A stretch of 22,163 nt of DNA. Origin: an uncultured Erysipelotrichaceae bacterium (GTDB taxonomy: Bacteria > Bacillota_I > Bacilli_A > Erysipelotrichales > Erysipelotrichaceae). The stretch is from positions 1-22,163 of the forward strand of contig CALNCD010000109.1 of NCBI GenBank assembly GCA_937874965.1. Reading direction: 5' to 3'. The notes beneath the pieces are model-generated. The model did not search any database. It was not told the DNA's origin and saw only the letters and a program-made list of their open reading frames with translations. The position numbers were made by a program, and so were the translations under genes. Below are positions 8,611 through 15,848 of this stretch, piece after piece (the stretch's first letter is position 1; each line of letters begins with the position of its first letter).

Positions 8611-10200
8611 TTAATCTAGATACACATAAGCTATCTTTTCAGCAAATATTTTTTTCTGTTTTATCTTAACAACTTTCAATAAGCTAGAGTCAAGAACTTC
8701 CACAAAAGGAAACATCGGCTTCTTGTCATCGACATATATGTCGAATTTATTCTCTAAATCTCTCAAAAGATAGTTAAAATCTTCTTGAGACATTGTTTGA
8801 TATACTTTTCTCTCGTAACGTTCTCCTAGAATATCTCCGATGATACCTTTACTTTTCAAACTTTCTACAATTTCAATCATGTGAGGCTTATAAGTGATTT
8901 GTTTAATATCAAGATTACCGTGAGGATTAATGCAGAGTTGAATACTGTCAATATACTTGTCTATAAATGTTCTCTGCTCATAAACAGATAGTCTCAAGTA
9001 ATCAGGATTCCCTAAATCATAGTAATCTGATTGTTTAACAGTTGCGAGTAAGGTATCTATATCTGATTGAAGTTGTAATGTATCGATTTGATTCGTATCA
9101 AGTTGAAATGCGTGTGTATGACGAGAAATCAGATTATGAAACTGAAATAAATCATCCAGCGTATATAGCAACAGTTTTTCTATCTCAGCTTCATTTATAT
9201 ATTTGCCACATGTTGGGCAAGTATAGTAAAGGTAAGTCTGCTTATGTCTATTCTTTGTTGAATGTCCTGCCATTCTTTTGTCGGAGTTTTCTTCAAAATC
9301 TGAATGACAAGGACACACTAATTTTTTAATAAACTTGTAGTCATGAACTCGATGATAATTTTTAGTATTTTGCTTTATCGACTTTTGACATTGCTCAAAT
9401 AATGTTTCAGATATAATAGGTGGTACAATATCACGATATACAGTGATTTCTTTTTTATTTCTCTTTCCGTGTTCGTAAACGCCAATGTATATTTTGTTGT
9501 TAATAATTCTAGAAATTGTACTGTCTTTCCATTTTGTTGCATCTGGATAATTCAATTTCATTCTATTGGATATATGCTGGAATGAAAGTCCATCTGCACA
9601 AAGCATAAATATTTCGCGAATTATAACTGCTTTTTCATCATCAATGATTAAGCGTTTTCTAAGTGCTTTATCTGGGTTGTGTACATCTTTTTTATACCCT
9701 AGTGGAACAGGTCCAGGAATATTTCCTTTTTCTAAAGCACCAACCATCCCCATACATGTTCTCTCTGAAATTTTAAATCGTTCATGTTGACTAAACGCCA
9801 TCATAATGTTGAACATCAAAATTCCATCTGAACTTGTCAAGTCGATGGGCTCAAGAACTAATTTCAAATCACATTCAGCACTTTTTAGTTGATATATGAA
9901 TTCTTGAGAATCCAATAAATTTCGGCTAATTCTATCCAATTTGATAGCGACAACAACATCAATATATTTCTTCTCAACATCTGCCATCATTTCTACATAT
10001 TTCGGACGATTCGTATCTTTAGCAGAGATTCCTGCATCTTCATATACCTTGTAGACATTAAATCCTAATTTATTACAATATTCAATACATAACTTTCTTT
10101 GCTGTTCTAGACTGTGTCCTTCACGTGCCTGATCCTCAGTGCTTACTCTGATGTAAACACCTGCATTTATTCCATTATTTGAGTTCTTATTATTTTCCAT
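8611..10200 (-). CDS. Large serine recombinase (site-specific integrase family)
   Basis: A 529-residue protein. The N-terminal resolvase-type catalytic domain carries the motif VYIRVSTEDQ with nucleophile Ser20, and the further conserved blocks DAGISAKDTNRP, VVAIKLDRISRN and FSQHER. A Recombinase DNA-binding domain follows (about residues 165-300), then a zinc-ribbon-like segment with CPC near residue 310 and CPTC near 345. The C-terminal third has the coiled, charged character usual here. Length fits large serine integrases, which cut and exchange DNA at att sites through a 5'-phosphoserine link. GGAAGGAGG lies upstream with a rather long 10-nt spacing. The first Cys pair is C-x-C rather than C-x-x-C, so zinc binding may be atypical. 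It is the best integrase candidate of the island. Confidence 0.92.
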   Translation of the reverse strand: MENNKNSNNGINAGVYIRVSTEDQAREGHSLEQQRKLCIEYCNKLGFNVYKVYEDAGISAKDTNRPKYVEMMADVEKKYIDVVVAIKLDRISRNLLDSQEFIYQLKSAECDLKLVLEPIDLTSSDGILMFNIMMAFSQHERFKISERTCMGMVGALEKGNIPGPVPLGYKKDVHNPDKALRKRLIIDDEKAVIIREIFMLCADGLSFQHISNRMKLNYPDATKWKDSTISRIINNKIYIGVYEHGKRNKKEITVYRDIVPPIISETLFEQCQKSIKQNTKNYHRVHDYKFIKKLVCPCHSDFEENSDKRMAGHSTKNRHKQTYLYYTCPTCGKYINEAEIEKLLLYTLDDLFQFHNLISRHTHAFQLDTNQIDTLQLQSDIDTLLATVKQSDYYDLGNPDYLRLSVYEQRTFIDKYIDSIQLCINPHGNLDIKQITYKPHMIEIVESLKSKGIIGDILGERYERKVYQTMSQEDFNYLLRDLENKFDIYVDDKKPMFPFVEVLDSSLLKVVKIKQKKIFAEKIAYVYLD

Positions 10201-10315
10201 ATAAAAATGGCCTCCTTCCTCTAAAATGAAATTTAGTAAGATAGTTGACCATTTATGTTATTATTCTCATAAACTTGATGTATCTTGGCAAGTCATAGTC
10301 GAGACTTACACCATC

Positions 10316-10343
10316 ATTATACACATTTTTAAAATTCGTGCAA
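10316..10343 (-). promoter_or_regulatory. Promoter of the large serine recombinase gene
   Basis: On the minus strand, TTGCAC (10338-10343), a 16-nt spacer and TATAAT (10316-10321) preceded by TG. It lies immediately after the resolvase gene and leaves an untranslated leader of about 110 nt containing a short AAGTC/GACTT hairpin. Confidence 0.65.
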
Positions 10344-10353
10344 TACAGCAATT

Positions 10354-10968
10354 TCATATTTTTTTGTTATTCCTTTCTCTGTCTTTAACCATTTTGTAGA
10401 AAGTGTTATTTTTAAGTCCAGTGATCTCTTTTGCTTGTTTGCTAGAAATCTTTTCATTTTTCCAATCTATGTAAACTTCTTCAAAATTACTAGGGGTTGA
10501 AATTTTGGGTCTTCCAAACTGAATGCCTTTCTGTTTTGCCAAACAAATTCCTTCAGTTTGTCTCTTTTTTATGAACGTTCTTTCTTGTTCGGCAACGTAA
10601 GATAATATTTGCAACACTAAGTCTGATATAAAACTTCCTAGTAAATCTTTGTTTGCTGTTGTATCAAGTAACGGCATATCCAACACTCTAATATCAATAT
10701 CTAGATCTTTGGTAAGATAACCCCATTCTTGAATAATTTGGTTGTAATTTCTTCCGAGTCTATCAATACTGGGTATCACTAGAATATCTCCATTTCTAAG
10801 AGCATTTCTTAGAAGTTCGTATTGTGGTCTTTCAAAGTCCTTTCCACTTTCCTTATCAACCATGATGAACCTTTCATCAACACCATGTTCAATAAGAGCT
10901 TGAATTTGTCTGCTTTCATTTTGTTGTTTGCTGCTTACCCTAGCATATCCATAAATTCTTTGTGTCAT
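10354..10968 (-). CDS. Small serine resolvase/invertase
   Basis: A 204-residue protein starting at the ATG for MTQRIYGYARVSS, chosen because GAGGTGA lies five to six bases upstream. The longer frame to 11049 adds 27 residues with no ribosome binding site and no family match. The catalytic domain has YARVSSKQQN with nucleophile Ser12, then IPSIDRLGRN and the long E-helix ending in RTFIKKRQTEGI. The C-terminal part, about residues 150-204, begins KGIQFGRPK and contains a helix-turn-helix with ISSKQAKEITGLKNNTFYKM. Size and order match Tn3-type resolvases, plasmid multimer resolvases and invertases. In an element that may replicate as a circle, dimer resolution is a likely role; DNA inversion cannot be excluded. 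Confidence 0.9.
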   Translation of the reverse strand: MTQRIYGYARVSSKQQNESRQIQALIEHGVDERFIMVDKESGKDFERPQYELLRNALRNGDILVIPSIDRLGRNYNQIIQEWGYLTKDLDIDIRVLDMPLLDTTANKDLLGSFISDLVLQILSYVAEQERTFIKKRQTEGICLAKQKGIQFGRPKISTPSNFEEVYIDWKNEKISSKQAKEITGLKNNTFYKMVKDRERNNKKI

Positions 10969-11086
10969 TAATTCACCTCTAATGATTAGTAGTTTACGAT
11001 ATGGGTAAACATTTGTAGAGTGTTTTGTTAAAGTTCGCTTATTTCTCAAACATTTGAAAAGTTATATAACCATGTTTTCAAACACT

Positions 11087-11120
11087 AAAAAACACACAAT
11101 ATCACTAGATATCATGTGTT
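11087..11120 (-). terminator. Terminator of the membrane-anchored hypothetical gene
   Basis: Read leftward, a 13-bp stem (AACACATGATATC against GATATTGTGTGTT, two G-U pairs) with loop TAGT is followed by a U run. It lies about 50 bases after the stop codon at 11171. Confidence 0.7.
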
Positions 11121-11170
11121 TGTTTAAGTATACATTTGCAAATGAAAAAAATATTAACTAACAATAGGTT

Positions 11171-11839
11171 TTATCTTTTATTTTGCTCTAGATACTCCTG
11201 TGTAGGTTTAATAAACTCAAAACAATCGTTATAGTCATTATGACAGTATTCCCACATGTCTTGAAAGTATATTTTTCCTCCTCTACCAACTGAGTAACAA
11301 TACCTTTTCATATCTTCGTAACTTTTAAATAGTAGGTTACATTCTTTTTCCAACTCTTCAAATAATATTTGATTTCGCTCATATTTATTAATGAATCTAT
11401 GAGCAAACTTCTCCGCATTATAAATTTCTTTTTCCATAAAATCAATTTTGCTTTTATGTGTTTCATAAAACCTAAAAGAAATATTTTGTTCTTTTTCTGA
11501 ACGATGAAATTTGGGGTTTTTACTTTTGTTGTATCTGTTTTTAGCATTTTGATAACTCTCTCTGATAGTTTGCTCAAGTGTCTTTCCATTGTCGAGAATT
11601 TTCGTAAGTTCTTCTTGGGTAATCTTACTATCTCTAACAATTTCAGAAAATTCATCATCAGATAGAACGTCAAATTTTCCTTTGTTCATTAGAGATTTTA
11701 TTTTTCCCTTTAAAAATAATAGTTTTCTTTTACATTGGAATTGCAAATGTTTTTTTGTATCAACCCCATAAGTAACTATTAACGCAAGAACCCCAATAAG
11801 AAATAAATAAAACATAATTTCAATGAGTATGTATTTCAT
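11171..11839 (-). CDS. Membrane-anchored protein of unknown function
   Basis: A 222-residue protein starting at MKYILIEIM, seven codons inside the longest frame, because AAGAGG lies six bases upstream of that ATG. Residues 2-24 form one hydrophobic membrane segment followed by positive residues (KKH, KRK), suggesting an N-terminal anchor with the bulk in the cytosol. The rest is highly charged and probably alpha-helical, with acidic and lysine-rich stretches and no catalytic motif I recognise. It follows the zinc-ribbon gene by 27 bases, so the two are likely co-transcribed and leave the transcript through the terminator at 11087-11120. The role is unknown. Its position among mobile-element genes suggests an accessory function of the element. 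Confidence 0.7.
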   Translation of the reverse strand: MKYILIEIMFYLFLIGVLALIVTYGVDTKKHLQFQCKRKLLFLKGKIKSLMNKGKFDVLSDDEFSEIVRDSKITQEELTKILDNGKTLEQTIRESYQNAKNRYNKSKNPKFHRSEKEQNISFRFYETHKSKIDFMEKEIYNAEKFAHRFINKYERNQILFEELEKECNLLFKSYEDMKRYCYSVGRGGKIYFQDMWEYCHNDYNDCFEFIKPTQEYLEQNKR

Positions 11840-11866
11840 AAACAACCTCTTTGTCAACAATTATAA

Positions 11867-12508
11867 CTATTTAGTTTGATTTTTACGAATATAATATTGT
11901 AATTTTGCTTCTAACTCTGATACAGACTGGTATGCCTGTTTATACTCATCACTATCTTTTTTGACAGGCTTCTTTTGTTCATTAATGAAGTAGACTTCCT
12001 TATATTGTGTCATGGGATTGTCTAAATATATTTTGACAGATAACTTAGCACATGTGCCACGGGATTTCTTTTTTCCAACATTTGAACCTATGATTGCACC
12101 AACTCCACCTAAAAGCACATCTCCTACAACAGCGGCACCTAGACCTCCAGAAGAAACTGTTTGATTATCTTCTATGATTTCTACTCTATAGACTTCTTTT
12201 AATGAAAATAGTGTTCTGTTCTCCATAACTTCATTGTCTGTGTCAGGAAAGAATATAACTTGTTTATTTTCATCGCCCTTGATTCGACCAAACTCAAATG
12301 TTTCTTCGTATCCGTGATTTCTAAAATTAATGCGTGAGGGATCAATTTTGTCTTTTAATTCCTCACCTGTAATCCTCCAAACAAGCATAGGCATTACTTT
12401 TTGGTTTTTCTTGTAACACTTTGGACATATTACTCCGTCTTTCAATTTATAACATGAACTAAATGTCGGTATCTCATTCTCACATAATACGCAATATTTT
12501 CTCGCCAT
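11867..12508 (-). CDS. Zinc-ribbon (DUF4428-like) protein with glycine-rich segment
   Basis: A 213-residue protein with an N-terminal four-cysteine zinc ribbon: Cys6 and Cys9 (CVLC), then Cys28 and Cys31 (CPKC). This resembles the DUF4428 N-terminal domain often found on phage and mobile-element proteins. A beta-rich middle follows, then a glycine- and valine-rich hydrophobic stretch (about residues 119-146, GGLGAAVVGDVLLGGVG...) that could insert in or pack against a membrane, and a C-terminal beta strand plus helix. AGGAGG upstream supports the start. It is transcribed away from the XRE regulator from a shared intergenic region, so that regulator may control it. The function is not known; the family name rests on the zinc motif alone. 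Confidence 0.7.
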   Translation of the reverse strand: MARKYCVLCENEIPTFSSCYKLKDGVICPKCYKKNQKVMPMLVWRITGEELKDKIDPSRINFRNHGYEETFEFGRIKGDENKQVIFFPDTDNEVMENRTLFSLKEVYRVEIIEDNQTVSSGGLGAAVVGDVLLGGVGAIIGSNVGKKKSRGTCAKLSVKIYLDNPMTQYKEVYFINEQKKPVKKDSDEYKQAYQSVSELEAKLQYYIRKNQTK

Positions 12509-12532
12509 TATTTAAACCTCCTTTTATTAGTA

Positions 12533-12561
12533 ATTATAAGGTAGATTAATCCGATATACAA
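12533..12561 (-). promoter_or_regulatory. Promoter of the zinc-ribbon/membrane protein operon
   Basis: On the minus strand, TTGTAT (12556-12561), a 17-nt spacer and TATAAT (12533-12538). The -35 lies in an ATACAA...TTGTAT inverted repeat (about 12556-12579), a plausible binding site for the divergently encoded XRE regulator. Confidence 0.7.
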
Positions 12562-12637
12562 TATCAAACATATTTGTATTTCTAATATCACTATCACTAA
12601 ACGTTCATAATTATAGAATTGTATTAGAGGTATCGCT

Positions 12638-12967
12638 ATGAAAAATAATCTAAAACAATTACGGAATAAAAAGGGACTACTTCAAACGAGAGTAGCAATG
12701 GATTTGAATACTACTCAAGAAACAATTAGCTCTTATGAAACAGGGAGGGTATTTCCTGGTTCTGATATGCTCATCGCTTTAGCAGATTATTATGAAACTT
12801 CCATTGATTATTTACTTGGGAGAACAAAGTACGATATGCCTATCGACACGGTTAAACCTAATAGTATCTCTGAAAAGCAATTTTCTATACTAAATAAGAT
12901 TTCAAAACTTTCTGATGTTGACCAGATGAAAATTGAAAGTTACATTGATGGTCTAAACGACAAATAA
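12638..12967 (+). CDS. XRE-family helix-turn-helix regulator
   Basis: A 109-residue protein. Residues 4-60 are a Cro/CI-type DNA-binding domain (LKQLRNKKGL, then TTQETISSYETGRVFPGSDML) ending in the characteristic SIDYLLGRT. The C-terminal 45 residues form a short helical segment, probably for dimerisation. There is no peptidase or inducer-binding domain. AGAGGT upstream supports the start. It is divergent from the zinc-ribbon gene and followed by a 77-codon gene and a terminator. Such regulators commonly repress excision or replication genes of integrated elements, and the inverted repeat at about 12556-12579 is a candidate operator. The target is inferred from position only. Confidence 0.9.
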   Translation: MKNNLKQLRNKKGLLQTRVAMDLNTTQETISSYETGRVFPGSDMLIALADYYETSIDYLLGRTKYDMPIDTVKPNSISEKQFSILNKISKLSDVDQMKIESYIDGLNDK

Positions 12968-13031
12968 CATTTAGTACTCTACAAACCATATTATGCTGTC
13001 ATACACTTATCCTAAGATAGGAAGTGATATT

Positions 13032-13265
13032 ATGACTCAAGACACCAGAGTTGTCGTTATAAACGAATTATGTGCGAGAATGAAAGATATGTTACTAACC
13101 GCAACTCAAGAAGAAGCAAGTGATTTCTTTTTTATAAACACTACGGTTGATTTACTCGAAGCATTTAGAGTTCGTGGAATAGAGTTAGATGTACAAATTT
13201 TTTCTGATTCATATATGAAATTTCTTTATAATGAGATTCATTCATACTTATTAAAATCTAAATAA
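13032..13265 (+). CDS. Small acidic protein of unknown function
   Basis: A 77-residue protein starting at MTQDTRVVVINELCARM, chosen over a start 13 codons upstream because AGGAAGTG lies just before this ATG. It looks all-alpha with no cysteine pairs or known motif. It sits 64 bases after the XRE regulator on the same strand and before the terminator at 13321-13351, so it is probably the second gene of the regulator transcript. I do not recognise it; a partner or antagonist of the regulator is a guess from position. Confidence 0.65.
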   Translation: MTQDTRVVVINELCARMKDMLLTATQEEASDFFFINTTVDLLEAFRVRGIELDVQIFSDSYMKFLYNEIHSYLLKSK

Positions 13266-13320
13266 GGCGGGGGAAAGCAGATTCTATATTGAATTGTTAG
13301 TAATTCCAATCTCTACAATC

Positions 13321-13351
13321 AACGTTGATAGTAATTAAAATCAACGTTTTT
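13321..13351 (+). terminator. Terminator of the XRE regulator transcript
   Basis: A perfect 9-bp inverted repeat, AACGTTGAT / ATCAACGTT, has a 10-nt AT-rich loop and is followed by TTTTT. Confidence 0.8.
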
Positions 13352-13601
13352 GTTAATTAACAAGTAAAAATTCATATTGACTTTTAGTGAGAATTCTTGA
13401 AGCTTCATATTAAATATTGTGACGTTATATGTGTAGATTCCCCACAGTCTCCCTCTAGTCTCCATTACTCTGTATATTATGATTATATTGATTATAATTA
13501 TATAGGGGTCATAATTCATGCGATAACACAGCTAAATCAAACTAAACAGAGGACATTTGAACACTTTGCATATTTCTGTTTTCTGTAGATAATTAGGTTT
13601 T
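13352..13601. other. AT-rich intergenic region next to the Rep gene
   Basis: A 250-bp stretch without a credible gene between the regulator transcript and the convergently oriented Rep gene. It contains a TGTG...CACA dyad near 13430-13446, a C-rich patch (TCTCCCTCTAGTCTCC near 13447-13462), and repeated GATTAT/ATTATA tracts (about 13475-13505). Rolling-circle origins often sit beside rep, so this is the place to look for one, but I recognise no known nick-site sequence. Confidence 0.35.
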
Positions 13602-14264
13602 TTATGATATAAGCTCATTAAAGTAGTTTAATATTCCTTTTTGTGTTGCTAATAATTTGTACCACGATTTTCTTTTTAAACACTTATTTCCGTACTCTTT
13701 ATCTTTATTGATTATTTTCTCTTGTGTGTACAATTCTTTAAGCGTCATACCTTCTGCAAACGCTGGCTCTAAAGAGTGATCTTCATTACAAAAACGAATG
13801 TTCTCACATTGATTAAAGTAGTATGATAGATTATTAAAATCTCTATTCTTTTTCCGCGCCGTTATTTTGCCATTATTTGCGTGCCATTTCTTATTAATGA
13901 AATCAACGATAGACTGCGCAACCGCTTCTCCAGGATTTGCGACAATAAAAACATGTAAATGCGGTTTAGTGTGAACTTTTCCATATCTTCCTTCAAGTCC
14001 TTCTCCAAACAAGTAAGTATAGTCACTGATAATTCTAGTTAGTCTAGGTCTTCCTACTTTACCAGTTTTTTCATGATGAACAGCATTGGTGGCATAACTT
14101 TTAAGGTCGCTTACACCAATTATAGCCTGACATGACCATTGCTTTTTCTTACAAGTGTAACGTATAAATTCAATAAGTCTTTTTTGGAATCTAACTGCTT
14201 CTTCAATAGTTTCAAATTTATGTTCTATTTCAATAGAAGAACTCTTGTATTTCCTTTTTGCCAT
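13602..14264 (-). CDS. Probable HUH-type rolling-circle replication initiator
   Basis: A 220-residue basic protein. The HUH metal-binding motif is seen as KPHLHVFIVA around residues 124-133, and a downstream NNLSYYFNQCENI around residues 168-180 supplies candidate nucleophile tyrosines. An earlier strand, WSCQAIIGVSDL, would be motif I. This order is that of rolling-circle Rep proteins, which nick one strand at the origin and stay bound through a phosphotyrosine. AAAGGAGG upstream supports the start. There is no helicase domain and the length suits small plasmid Reps. It has no mobilisation partner nearby. A relaxase- or transposase-like HUH protein remains possible; I favour Rep from size and the plasmid-like resolvase in the same element. 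Confidence 0.6.
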   Translation of the reverse strand: MAKRKYKSSSIEIEHKFETIEEAVRFQKRLIEFIRYTCKKKQWSCQAIIGVSDLKSYATNAVHHEKTGKVGRPRLTRIISDYTYLFGEGLEGRYGKVHTKPHLHVFIVANPGEAVAQSIVDFINKKWHANNGKITARKKNRDFNNLSYYFNQCENIRFCNEDHSLEPAFAEGMTLKELYTQEKIINKDKEYGNKCLKRKSWYKLLATQKGILNYFNELIS

Positions 14265-14354
14265 TGTAAGCCTCCTTTATTTCGCTTGTAGGCGATAATA
14301 CTGTTAATTCAATGTATTTACATTGGTATGATGATAACCACGTTAAATCAGGCT

Positions 14355-14642
14355 TTATTGCTTTCTTAGAGTATTAATTATCGTTTTAAGCTGTGCTATT
14401 GATATGGGTGAATCGGTATCGAAAAGAAATAGTGTTTCATTATCATAGAACAAACATACGATTATTCTGTTTTTGACGGTAATAAAGCATTTAAATGGCT
14501 CATAACAAGTAATATTGGTTTTCTTCAGTGTCATATAGAAGCCATCTTTAAAGTCTGCTGTTGCGCCGTTAAATCGGCATACATTTGATATTTTATTCTT
14601 TAGAATTGAAACATCATTCATTGCTTTAGTAATGATTACCAT
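14355..14642 (-). CDS. Small protein of unknown function at the island's right end
   Basis: A 95-residue protein starting at MVIITKAMNDVSILKN, chosen because AAGGAGG lies five to six bases upstream; the longer frame to 14711 has no such site. It has mixed alpha/beta character with a C-terminal ISIAQLKTIINTLRKQ helix and no motif I recognise. Its leader (GGAGG, TTACA, ATGG) closely resembles that of the Rep gene, suggesting both belong to the element and may be expressed together. A strong terminator ends only about nine bases upstream of its ribosome binding site, which leaves no room for an ordinary promoter between the two. Confidence 0.55.
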   Translation of the reverse strand: MVIITKAMNDVSILKNKISNVCRFNGATADFKDGFYMTLKKTNITCYEPFKCFITVKNRIIVCLFYDNETLFLFDTDSPISIAQLKTIINTLRKQ

Positions 14643-14662
14643 TGTAACCTCCTTGAATAAAC

Positions 14663-14692
14663 AAAAAACACGGGAACTGATTGTTTCCGTGT
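14663..14692 (-). terminator. Terminator downstream of tRNA-Arg
   Basis: Read leftward, the stem ACACGGAAAC / GTTCCCGTGT (10 bp, one wobble) with a 5-nt loop is followed by six U. It lies about 40 bases past the encoded CCA of the tRNA. Confidence 0.8.
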
Positions 14693-14701
14693 AATGTTTA
14701 A

Positions 14702-14719
14702 TCAAACACATGTGTTTGA
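14702..14719. repeat. 18-bp perfect palindrome beside the tRNA
   Basis: TCAAACACATGTGTTTGA is a perfect dyad between the tRNA 3' end and its terminator. It could be a protein-binding site or part of an attachment site; it shares CATGTGTTTG with 11112-11121, which lies in a terminator. Confidence 0.6.
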
Positions 14720-14732
14720 GTGGGTTTTACAT

Positions 14733-14809
14733 TGGTGTCCTTGGAGGGGCTCGAACCCCCGACCCCCCGCTTAGAAGGCGCGTGCTCTATCCAACTGAGC
14801 TACAAGGAC
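14733..14809 (-). tRNA. tRNA-Arg (anticodon UCU)
   Basis: The cloverleaf is complete: acceptor GTCCTTG pairs with CAAGGAC, a GCTC/GAGC D stem, anticodon loop CTTCTAA (anticodon TCT, reads AGA), a five-base variable loop and a T arm with TTCGAGC. The discriminator is A and the CCA end is encoded. The anticodon stem CGCGC/GCGGG has one G-G mismatch at pair 28-42. It marks the right edge of the AT-rich island and appears intact. Confidence 0.95.
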
Positions 14810-14839
14810 ATAGGTGCTGTTTGATAACATGCATTTATA

Positions 14840-14868
14840 ATAATATACGATTCAGGATATATTTTCAA
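14840..14868 (-). promoter_or_regulatory. Promoter of tRNA-Arg
   Basis: On the minus strand, TTGAAA (14863-14868), a 17-nt spacer and TATTAT (14840-14845), ending about 30 bases before the tRNA 5' end. Confidence 0.7.
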
Positions 14869-15061
14869 GACTTTACGCTGAATTCAGCAGGATGTTGACC
14901 TTGCAATTAATTCAGGCATGGATAGCAACCGATAATCGGCACAAGGTTGTTTGGGATGACTGACTTGCCAAGGCTCATGGGAAGAAGTGAGTGTAAATAA
15001 TTCAAGGGATTCTTGTATTCCGTGATGTTATACGCTAGGATTAAGGTACATGGAGGATTTT

Positions 15062-15670
15062 ATGAAACTAGTCTTAGTGCGTCATGGTTATACCATAGGG
15101 AACGATTTAGGTCTATATACAGGATGGAGTAATACAATGCTGTCTGAAAAGGGGATTGAAGATCTTAAACGGTTCCGTCTTGAGTATGATTATCCGAAAA
15201 CAGATCGCTATTACACGTCTGACTTGACGAGAACGATTGATACCTTTCATCTTATCTACGGAGATCGAACACCAATCATGGAATCAACGTTTGCTTTTCG
15301 GGAGATTAACTTCGGTGAATATGAAGATGTCCGCTGGGATGCAGTGGAAGATATCCCCTACAATGAGGCCTATATCCGCAATCAACCGCATGTCGCCGGA
15401 GAAACAATTTCCCAAGTGAGCCTGAGGCTGTTTGGAAAACTGACGGCCGTTCTTCGGGAAATGAGCGAGGCCAAAGAGGAGTCCGTAACTATCGTCTGTC
15501 ACTCCGGTGTTATCAAAACGATCCTGATGTTCTTAAAACCCTACTCATTTGATCATTATAATACGATTGACACTCCAAATGGTCTTGGCTATATTCTGGA
15601 TGTCGAGTTCGATGTTCATAATCACTATCTGACATTGAATCATTATGAGCCAATTGGATTAAAAAAATAA
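15062..15670 (+). CDS. Histidine phosphatase superfamily protein (phosphoglycerate mutase-like)
   Basis: A 202-residue cytosolic enzyme. The start at ATG 15062 is chosen because GGAGG lies five bases before it; an ATG at 15050 overlaps that site. The N-terminal LVLVRHGYT holds the phosphohistidine (His8), followed by YTSDLTRTIDT, the acidic REINFGEYED block and the C-terminal catalytic VCHSGVI, so the full active-site set is present. Members act on small phosphorylated metabolites or protect against odd phosphates; the family alone does not tell which. Its length is shorter than cofactor-dependent phosphoglycerate mutase (about 230-250), so a broad phosphatase such as CobC- or PhoE-like is more likely. 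It ends just before the ABC-F leader region. Confidence 0.87.
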   Translation: MKLVLVRHGYTIGNDLGLYTGWSNTMLSEKGIEDLKRFRLEYDYPKTDRYYTSDLTRTIDTFHLIYGDRTPIMESTFAFREINFGEYEDVRWDAVEDIPYNEAYIRNQPHVAGETISQVSLRLFGKLTAVLREMSEAKEESVTIVCHSGVIKTILMFLKPYSFDHYNTIDTPNGLGYILDVEFDVHNHYLTLNHYEPIGLKK

Positions 15671-15691
15671 TCCCTCAGCAATTCAATGTGT

Positions 15692-15697
15692 TATACT
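15692..15697 (+). promoter_or_regulatory. Extended -10 promoter of the ABC-F leader transcript
   Basis: TATACT is preceded by TGt (extended -10), about 29 bases before the leader ORF start. There is no clear -35. A transcript from here would carry the leader ORF, the hairpins and the ABC-F gene. Confidence 0.5.
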
Positions 15698-15725
15698 GTA
15701 GATAACGAAAAAGAGGTGAGATACA

Positions 15726-15848
15726 GTGGTTCATTGTATGACGAAGCAGCAGCAATTCTATTCGAAAGTCAAATGCTTTGATGCTTTTTGTCGTACAGTT
15801 ACATTTAATGTTCTTCTATTAAACAAGGGACGAGTGCGTCCGCAATAG
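15726..15848 (+). CDS. 40-residue leader peptide upstream of the ABC-F gene
   Basis: The ORF starts with GTG nine bases after GAGG, in the context AAGAGGTGAG. The product begins MVHCMTKQQQFYSKV and ends KGRVRPQ, with three cysteines. It is too short for a folded enzyme. Its stop codon TAG shares its G with the first base of GAAGGAATCC, the 5' arm of a long stem that encloses the terminator ahead of the ABC-F gene. Leader ORFs in this arrangement are known in front of antibiotic-resistance ABC-F and erm genes, where a drug-stalled ribosome changes the RNA fold. Here the function is inferred from layout. Confidence 0.6.
   Translation: MVHCMTKQQQFYSKVKCFDAFCRTVTFNVLLLNKGRVRPQ

Larger units (their letters stand above)
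6340..14730. mobile_element. Putative integrated element with Rep, two serine recombinases and defence-like cargo
   Basis: Between the nrdI-like gene and tRNA-Arg(UCU) the sequence becomes clearly more AT-rich than either flank, and gene content changes from housekeeping to mobile functions: an HUH replication initiator, XRE regulator, small resolvase, large serine recombinase and a RloAB-like pair. The right end lies within ~100 bases of the tRNA, the left end between about 6,240 and 6,420. I found no relaxase with a conjugative coupling protein, no capsid genes and no tyrosine integrase. An integrated rolling-circle plasmid or a small integrative element fits best. Boundaries are approximate because no convincing direct repeat was found. 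Confidence 0.65.

Noticed and set aside
10969..11049. N-terminal extension of the small resolvase
   Set aside because: The 27 extra residues have no family counterpart and no ribosome binding site, while GAGGTGA marks the internal ATG at 10968.
13319..13588. Small overlapping ORFs on both strands in the region next to Rep
   Set aside because: They are low-complexity Ile/Tyr/Asn-rich translations of AT-rich DNA without credible ribosome binding sites, and one overlaps a terminator.
14710..14898. A 62-residue ORF across the tRNA
   Set aside because: It runs antisense through tRNA-Arg, giving the familiar GARTPDPPLRR-type artefact, and has no ribosome binding site.
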